A stretch of DNA of 64,000 nucleotides from Diphasiastrum complanatum (taxonomy: Eukaryota; Streptophyta; Lycopodiopsida; Lycopodiales; Lycopodiaceae). Position numbers and translations under genes: made by a program. The stretch is taken from NCBI GenBank assembly GCA_029204225.1, contig CM055097.1, forward strand, positions 3,814,620 through 3,878,619. Reading direction: 5' to 3'. Position 1 is the first letter of the stretch; each line of letters opens with the position of its first letter. This document shows positions 57,800-64,000 of the stretch, in pieces. The notes beneath the pieces were generated by a model that searched no databases, was not told the DNA's origin, and worked only from the letters and a program-made list of their open reading frames with translations.

Positions 57800-58412
57800 T
57801 ATATGTTGCCAAATCCATAAAGGATCTTTTTATACAAAAGAAGCTACTCTACCAATCTTGCCAATGTAGAAAAATCAGCATCTACACACAAAATGAGATG
57901 CAAACTCTAATAGAACTTGATCAAACATGTATCAAAACATAAAGTACTGTTGTTGTCCGTACAAAACTAGCAAGCTACTGTATTTCACATGTGTGGATCC
58001 AAAATTTGCAAATATAGATCATTCTACACAAAATTGCAAGCAATCACAAGTATAGTGCACCAATGGATAGTAGAACCCAAGAGAACCATGTATAAGCATG
58101 AAATGAGATAGAGAAGAGAGAAGATATGCACATCCTTTTATAATAGGTCCAAACCCTATTTGGCCACTTGGCTTTCCCTCCAAAATGTAAACCCTACTAT
58201 TTTGGGTCTAGATTCAATGTACCCAACATTTAAATTTGAATCTACTCAAAATTGACTTCTAACTTTCTCACACTTTCAAAAAGTGTTTATTCAAATGAAA
58301 TTTAGACTAATGAACTTTGAAAAGTCAAACTCTAAGTCTAAAATAAAGTTGGCCTCAATTTGCCAAATATAAAAATGTAGCAAATATGATCAAACTAGTT
58401 GGTTCTTTCACA
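57800..58412 (-). repeat. diverged LTR related to Copia family 1
   Basis: The right half follows the order of 18650-18895: TCTAGATTCAATGTACCC, AAATTTGAAT, TTTCTCACACTTTCAAAAAG, and finally CAAACTAGTTGG and TTTCACA. The left border is uncertain. It shares layout more than close identity, so it is an older or sister family member. Confidence 0.55.
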
Positions 58413-58478
58413 TAATGTATATAGGATTAGACAAAATGATTGACTGGAGTGTGAAAAAGAAATCAAAATGTTGCTCCA

Positions 58479-58810
58479 AGTCAAGAATAGAGTTCATGAT
58501 TTTGGTGTAGGCATTAGTTCCCCCTAGATTTAGGGACATATTTATCGAGTTTAAGGGTTAGGATATGTGCATGATACACAATACTTCATGATGTAGAAGG
58601 TGAACAAAAGGAGCACCTTCTTAGCCATCTTAGTGAAAAACTTACTATTTCTTTGGAGTCATTAACACACGTCCTGGAATTCCTATCCACATTGTCAAAA
58701 GCCTTAGTATGTGATTCTATCAAATTTATTTTTGCATTAGCTAGGCTCGAATTTGAATTGAGAGATGCTCATCATGTTAATTGTTTTAAATATAGCATGC
58801 ATTCTTCTAA
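58479..58810 (+). pseudogene. DYW-domain fragment of a PPR gene
   Basis: Pieces in shifting frames match the end of the PPR-DYW gene at 62 kb: KNRVHDFGVG, then FRDIFIEF, GYVHDTQ, HDVEGEQKEHLLSHLSEKL, and after a gap SIKFIF and LRDAHHVNCFKYSM. The HxE motif of the deaminase-like DYW domain survives as HLSEK, but the C-x-x-C-H zinc pair is lost. At least two register changes and early stops kill it. It lies on the opposite strand to the intact gene, 3.5 kb away. Confidence 0.8.
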
Positions 58811-59356
58811 GAGGTGGTTATCAAAGACTTCTTGCCATTTCCTTTGCTTTGAGGGCATCCGATCAAAAAGTATAAAAACATTAAATTGAAAAGATTTGTT
58901 TTTAGTATGTGAAAGAGCTATACAAGACAATGTGCTATTTGCTAGTGAAGTATGAATTCAGAATGATGAGATCTTTGAACCGCTCATATGTTGAAATGTT
59001 AGCCTATGTTTTTTCTAGTGCTTTCTTTTGTTGAGAAAATTTGTCTAATCTAATTCAGAGTTTTTGATACTCTTGTTAGTTTTATGAATTTGTTGTTGTG
59101 AATGTGATTAGTAAAATTGTTGGAATTGGTTTTGGAGCCCAAGTGGGTGCAAAAGATTTTTGTTAAGGCTAGAATTTCCAGGCAAGAATTGTAGTTGAGG
59201 AATGAGAGAATGGATCGGCGATGGTCATTTTCCTTCATTTCAATGGCTATCATCTATACAGAGATTCCAAACATTCATCATCATAAAATTTATGAATTTC
59301 TTTTGCAACAAGATATTCAACCCCTCAGCAACCATGTCCTTATTTTGCTTTTATAT
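58811..59356. other. unassigned stretch downstream of the DYW pseudogene
   Basis: No readable continuation of PPR sequence and no other motif. Confidence 0.4.
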
Positions 59357-59723
59357 GCTATAGCCATAGTTCCCATGAACCGTGGACGGTTCACCACGGT
59401 TCTTGGAAGCGTACGGTTCACAAAGTTTGGTTCCAAGAACTTTGGTAATTAATTAATTGATTTTTTTTTTTTTTACTTCCTACCCCAAAAACAGCCCAAA
59501 AAAAAGCCAAAAAAAATCCAAAATGAGGGCATAAAACAGAGAAATGAGGACCCAAAACAGTGAAATGAGGGCCAAAAATCCGTGGGAAGGGTTTTCGGGG
59601 GAAAAGGATCAAAAAGAAAAATTTAATTAATCACTTAATTACAAGGACCGTATCACGGTTCATGAACCATGGTACGGTTCAACCCGCAGTTCTTGGGACC
59701 CACGTGGGTTCTATGGCTATAGC
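59357..59723. mobile_element. MITE, hAT-like candidate
   Basis: The octamer GCTATAGC stands at both ends (59357-59364 and 59716-59723), as an 8-bp target duplication would. Inside it the ends read CATAGTTCCCATGAACCG and, inverted, CATAGAACCCACGTGGG. Subterminal ACGGTTC words occur at least five times in both orientations. The core has A-rich and GAAATGAGG-type short repeats and no coding capacity. Eight-base duplications point to hAT, though the octamer is itself a palindrome. Confidence 0.65.
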
Positions 59724-60569
59724 TCATGCATTTGTTTTGCAGGAGCGGTTACTTTATGACATGTAGATTTTCATTGACATGATCTACAACTCTCCACCAT
59801 TTTTTTTTACAAGCAGTGTGAATGCTGTCTTTCATAGGATGAGGGAGAGTTCCCCTCAACTTAGTGTGAAACCACAATTACTTGAATCTTGGGTCCACAG
59901 TTATTTTATTGCCTTTCGTATCTGTAAGTTTCTGCATTTATTTATTAAGTTACTACTTTTTAAAATTGAGAAGAAATAGGACATAAACTTTTTGTCAAAA
60001 TCATTCAGGTTATGGGCCCCAAAGACCAAGTACTTGGTAGGCCAACAAGCCTCATTTTTTTGGTTCATTCAGTGTTTAGAGGTAGCTTAAGACGGGCATA
60101 TCACAGTGAAGGCAAGTAAATGGTTAAATTCAGAATCTTGTGCCAGGAGGTCTTTATTTTGTCAGTGGTGTGCATTTATTTGATCACTAAAGTTCAATTT
60201 CCTCCACTTCTTTCAGCTTTCAGTGTATGATTTTGGTCATAACACATCACTCTTTAGAATCTGGAATGTTTGGAGAAACCAAGTGATGGCTTCATTGCAA
60301 GCACTTCGCAGTTTGGTTCTTTCTGTATATTCTTTGGTTTCTTGGTACTTTTTTATGGGGCCAACCGTCAACCTGCAAACAACACTCCAATGCCATAAGC
60401 AAGTAATTGGCACAACAATAATGTAGCTTGTAAGAATGTGCTTATTCAGCTTACATCGTGGAGCACACAGTTGCTATCCTTTAGTTTTCAATATGCATCA
60501 CAGCAACAGTAGGTTTGAAGATTTGCAACAATTTGAAGACGGAATTCTTGTTTCCTATTGCAGAACATT
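59724..60569. other. intergenic, no gene seen
   Basis: Two small frames (59779-59979 and 60223-60426) have no motif, no splice structure and no homologue in the window. Confidence 0.4.
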
Positions 60570-61400
60570 GAGCTCTGACAAATCACAGCAAATCTTGTCA
60601 GTTTGATGCAAAATATCGATGTTATGTCTAGATAATATCCACCCAACATAACAAAGGAGATGCACAATTTTCAACGCTATGGAGTCCCACCAGAAAGTCT
60701 TAGATCATCAACTTTGTCATGCACGACACCCGTACTCACATTATCGGTTTGATGAGATCATACACTCATATGCCTTCAAAGGCAAAGAAACGGCCACAAA
60801 TCCATCATCACTTCCGTAGATGGTCGAATATGGTCTGAAAAAAGAATATGTCAAACAATGATACCACCACTTATAAAGCCGTCCCAACAATATTGCTAGT
60901 CACACTCAAAACAGCAAGTTCATAGAAATGACACGAGTATCAATAAATTTGAATCAATTTTGACATACTTTCTCAATATAGGCACATTAAAATCCTAGAA
61001 AGATCTCATCATTCCAAGTAGCAAATTTGTACTTTACTGACAAGCAGCACATTGTCTTGTAAAGCTCTTTCACGAATTACCACTAATCTTGTCAGTTTAA
61101 CGTGTTACATAGTCTGTTCTGATGCCTTAAAAGAAAAATAGTTTACAAGAAATCCATCATAACTTCAGAGGGCGTGTAGCAACGATGACCAAGCATACTC
61201 TGAGAAGGCGAAAGATGAGACTACCTCCTATAAGGCTCACACTTACATCAGCAGGCTCATAGGAATGGTACTTTCACTGGCGCAAGAGTATCAGGCATTC
61301 GCAAATTTTCTCAAGAAAAAGCACCAGAAAATATCATGTAATCCACAAGCTCAAAGATCACATCATTCAAAATTTTATAGTAAACACATCAATTCCAAAA
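60570..61400. repeat. old tandem duplication, two diverged units
   Basis: Words such as AATCTTGTCAGTTT, ATCCATCAT, and AGATC(T/A)CATCATTC recur in order at about 60595/61085, 60800/61150 and 61000/61355. The units are roughly 400 bp and strongly diverged. No ORF. A smaller pair, AATGCGGATGGC with nearby CTTCAATGCA/CTCCAATGCA, is at 61570 and 61733. Confidence 0.45.
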
Positions 61401-61918
61401 CTAATTCTTCTTTCAGTCTGATTCCCAGTTTGAACTTAGTAGTACCTTAAAACTGTTTTGTGACATTGGCCATGATACTCTGGAGATCATGCTTGTATCG
61501 GCTGAAAAACTTGCTGAATCCATGAACAGATCCAAATTTGAGGATGGATACCTAATGCTTCCTTTTCCAATGCGGATGGCCCCCTTACTGCAGGGCTTCA
61601 ATGCAGGCATTCCAAACAATAGCCGGCTTACTCTAGCCTTGAATTCAAGAAATACAATTTATCACCAACAGTTTCAGAAATGCTGAATCCAAGAACAGTT
61701 CCAAATTTGAGATAGCTAATGCCTCATTTCCCAATGCGGATGGCACCCTTATTGCAGGACTCCAATGCAAGAATTTCAATCAAATAAAGTAAATGATAGA
61801 ATTCTTGCTCCGACCTTGAATTCCATGCCTATATATTATTACTGCCCTTCATGTGAGCCCACTTTTAGATTGGCAAAGAGATGTGTGCCTCCCTGATTCC
61901 CACGTCACCATGAACATA
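61401..61918 (-). other. probable 3' UTR side of the PPR gene
   Basis: It follows the PPR stop codon on the minus strand. The plus-strand frame at 61489-61686 is not convincing. No polyadenylation site could be chosen with confidence. Confidence 0.35.
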
Positions 61919-64000
61919 TTACCAAAAGTTTCCACAAGAACACATGCCATCTTTAAAACGATGAAAGCGATGAGTATCTCTAAGCACAATTTCTCGTCGA
62001 GTTACCACAGAAATGAATTTAACAGCATTATGACAGTCTTCACAGACTCTAAGGTTTTTGACAACTTGGATGGGAGTTTGAGGAGGTGTGTTAATGATTC
62101 CAAAGGTGACAGCCAGTTTTTCACTATGATGGCTAAGAAGGTGTTCCTTTTGTTCACCTTCTATATCGTGAAGTACTAACTGTGTATCAGGCACATATCC
62201 TAACCGCTTCATCTTCCTAGTCAGGGTCTCAAGCTCAACAAATATATCCCTAAATCTAGGATGGGAACTCTTGCCTACAACGAAGTCATGAACTCTATTC
62301 TTGACCACAATGGAGCTGCATCCTGGTTCCTTCTTCACACCCCTGTCAATCATTTTCTGTCTGACCCTGTATACATCATCCCATCTGCCAGTTGCAGCAT
62401 ATATGTTTGATAACACCACATATGGAGCAGATTTACGAGCATCAATCTGAAAAAGGTGCTCTGCAACTCGTTTACCTCGCTCGACATCTCCATGCAATCT
62501 GCATGCGCCAAGCAAGGTCATGTATACAAGAGAATCAGCTGGAAAGGGCATTTGTTTTAAAATATTCTCTGCTTCATCTAATTGGCCTAATCGTCCAAGC
62601 AAGTCGACCATGCAACCATAATGCTCCAATGCAGGTGGAAGGCCATAATCTGCACTCATGGAAGAAAAAATTTTATGCCCCTCATCTAACAAACCTGCAT
62701 GACTGCATGCCGAGAGAATGTTAACGAAAGTAATTTTACTGGGAAGCACATGGCTTTTCTGCATAGAACGAAAAAGTTGAAGTGCTTCTTCCCCATAGCC
62801 ATGCTGGCCATAAGCTGCTATCATGGTATTCCAGCTGATCACATCTCGCTCAATCATGCTATCAAATACCTTGCGAGCATTTTCCACGCTTCCACATTTT
62901 GCATACATACTAATAAGAGCATTTCCTATGGTAAGATCTGTTTGTAATTTACCAGCTTCAATGAGAGAATGGATGTGCTTGCCATATCGTAAGGCTGATA
63001 GATTGCCGTAGGCATCAAGAACATTCAGAAAAGTAACCTTGTCTGGTTTCATGTCCTTTTGCATTTGTTCAAAAAGATGAAGAACCTCTCTGTCATTCCC
63101 AGATTGCGCATAGACAGACAACATTGCATTCCAGGAAACCACATTCTTTTCTGGCATTCTATCAAAGACATATCGAGAATCCTCTAAACTTCCGCACTTG
63201 CCATACATATTCACAAGTGCAGTCCCCACAAAAACATCCTCTTCATAACCTGCTTTCGCAATGTGAGCATGTAATAGTGCACCCTCTGCTACATCATCAG
63301 GAGCTGAAAACGTACCAAGAATACCGATGAAGGTAATTTGGTTTGGAATTGTGCCTTCTAGCTGCATCTGCCCAAAGAGCTGCACGGCCTGCTTGCTATG
63401 CTCATGTTCGATGCACGCTGCAATCATAACATTCCAAACAATTACATCGCGTTCATGCATTTTGGTGAATATTCCCCAAACATCCTCAAGGCTTCCACAT
63501 CTACGATACATGTTCAGAAGCCCGCAAGCCACAACTATATCCGACTCCAAACCACTCTCCATAACCTGAGAGTGGATTAGCACACCTTCCTTTTTGGCTT
63601 CCTGATTGCAGCACGCATTAAGAGCAGTAACTAGGGTTACCTTATCCGGCCGCACACATGCATTCTGCATTTGCCTGAACAGATTCAAAGCTTCATTCCC
63701 ATACCCATGATGAGCATATGCTCCAATCATTGAGGTCCACGAATAAACGTTTGGATCACAGATGCTATCAAACACTGCTCGTGCATCTTGTAAACTCCCA
63801 CATTTTCCATACATATGGACAAGATGGTTGGCTAAGAATCTGTTCGACTCCAAACCCACCCTGATAATGTCTGCATGGACTGCCTTACCCTCAGCCACAT
63901 CCCTTCTGTCTGCACAACCCTGCAGGAGATCTGCATACTGGGCTGTAAGTGTGCCAAGGCTGAACCGACTGGGAGGATCCTTTATGTCTTTGCTTAGCTT
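61919..64000 (-). CDS. PPR protein, PLS-E-DYW class, 5' end outside the window
   Basis: The frame is open from the window edge to the stop at 61919, 693 residues. Such proteins bind organelle RNA and direct C-to-U editing in plastids or mitochondria. Tandem PPR motifs of about 31-36 residues (SWNAMLSVYAQSG, SWNTMIAAYGQHG and similar) fill the first three quarters. Then come the E region (YVVLSNIYAATGRWDDV), the PG box (EPGCSSIVVKNRVHDFVVG) and the DYW domain. HSEK carries the HxE catalytic motif, CEDCH and HRFHRFKDGMCSC the zinc ligands. The last three residues are NFW, not DYW. No ATG for the true start is visible, so the N-terminal targeting peptide lies outside. No stops or shifts were seen. 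Confidence 0.93.
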   Translation of the reverse strand, partial: KLSKDIKDPPSRFSLGTLTAQYADLLQGCADRRDVAEGKAVHADIIRVGLESNRFLANHLVHMYGKCGSLQDARAVFDSICDPNVYSWTSMIGAYAHHGYGNEALNLFRQMQNACVRPDKVTLVTALNACCNQEAKKEGVLIHSQVMESGLESDIVVACGLLNMYRRCGSLEDVWGIFTKMHERDVIVWNVMIAACIEHEHSKQAVQLFGQMQLEGTIPNQITFIGILGTFSAPDDVAEGALLHAHIAKAGYEEDVFVGTALVNMYGKCGSLEDSRYVFDRMPEKNVVSWNAMLSVYAQSGNDREVLHLFEQMQKDMKPDKVTFLNVLDAYGNLSALRYGKHIHSLIEAGKLQTDLTIGNALISMYAKCGSVENARKVFDSMIERDVISWNTMIAAYGQHGYGEEALQLFRSMQKSHVLPSKITFVNILSACSHAGLLDEGHKIFSSMSADYGLPPALEHYGCMVDLLGRLGQLDEAENILKQMPFPADSLVYMTLLGACRLHGDVERGKRVAEHLFQIDARKSAPYVVLSNIYAATGRWDDVYRVRQKMIDRGVKKEPGCSSIVVKNRVHDFVVGKSSHPRFRDIFVELETLTRKMKRLGYVPDTQLVLHDIEGEQKEHLLSHHSEKLAVTFGIINTPPQTPIQVVKNLRVCEDCHNAVKFISVVTRREIVLRDTHRFHRFKDGMCSCGNFW

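Overview
The window looks like nuclear DNA of a seed plant with a large, transposon-dominated genome. It is AT-rich and dense with nested Copia LTR retrotransposons, CACTA-type DNA transposons, a TRIM, LINE remnants and long (CT)n/(GA)n tracts. Intron-containing plant genes, a COMT-family methyltransferase and a DYW-class PPR gene, sit as islands at about 37-38 kb and 62-64 kb. A gymnosperm is plausible from this style, but that is inference; no organellar, bacterial or viral gene set is present.

Layout. 1-4.1 kb: minus-strand CACTA transposon remnant (TNP2 transposase, DUF4218, DUF4216) with a SET-like ORF where the transposase N-terminus should be. 4.6-7.6 kb: an old degenerate tandem repeat holding a dead Copia fragment. 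8.0-10.8 kb and 24.3-27.0 kb: two diverged copies of one transposon family. Each has a Transposase_24-like ORF, a pyrimidine-rich leader and a right end packed with short palindromes; the palindrome word differs (GTGGCA against GTGGAT). 10.8-35.9 kb: a mosaic of Copia pieces, inverted and direct duplications and captured host-gene fragments (B-lectin receptor kinase; an unrecognised multi-exon gene). It includes an LTR followed by four 59-bp primer-binding-site repeats and a three-LTR tandem TRIM with 51-bp internal domains.

36.6-38.2 kb: an apparently intact two-exon COMT-like gene. 41.1-47.5 kb: a complete but catalytically dead Copia element, minus strand, with both LTRs, PBS, PPT and a near-match 5-bp target duplication. 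48-56 kb: Copia and LINE fragments and a duplicated LINE 3' end. Between the duplicated units lies a promoter-like cluster upstream of a near-perfect 96-nt snap-back. 58.5 kb: DYW-domain pseudogene. 59.4 kb: a MITE with 8-bp flanking repeats. 61.9-64.0 kb: the 3' part of an open PPR-E-DYW gene that runs off the right edge.

Functionally only the methyltransferase (phenylpropanoid-type O-methylation) and the PPR protein (organelle RNA editing) look like working host genes. Nearly everything else is mobile DNA in stages of decay. Family assignments come from reading translated motifs by eye; no database search was possible.
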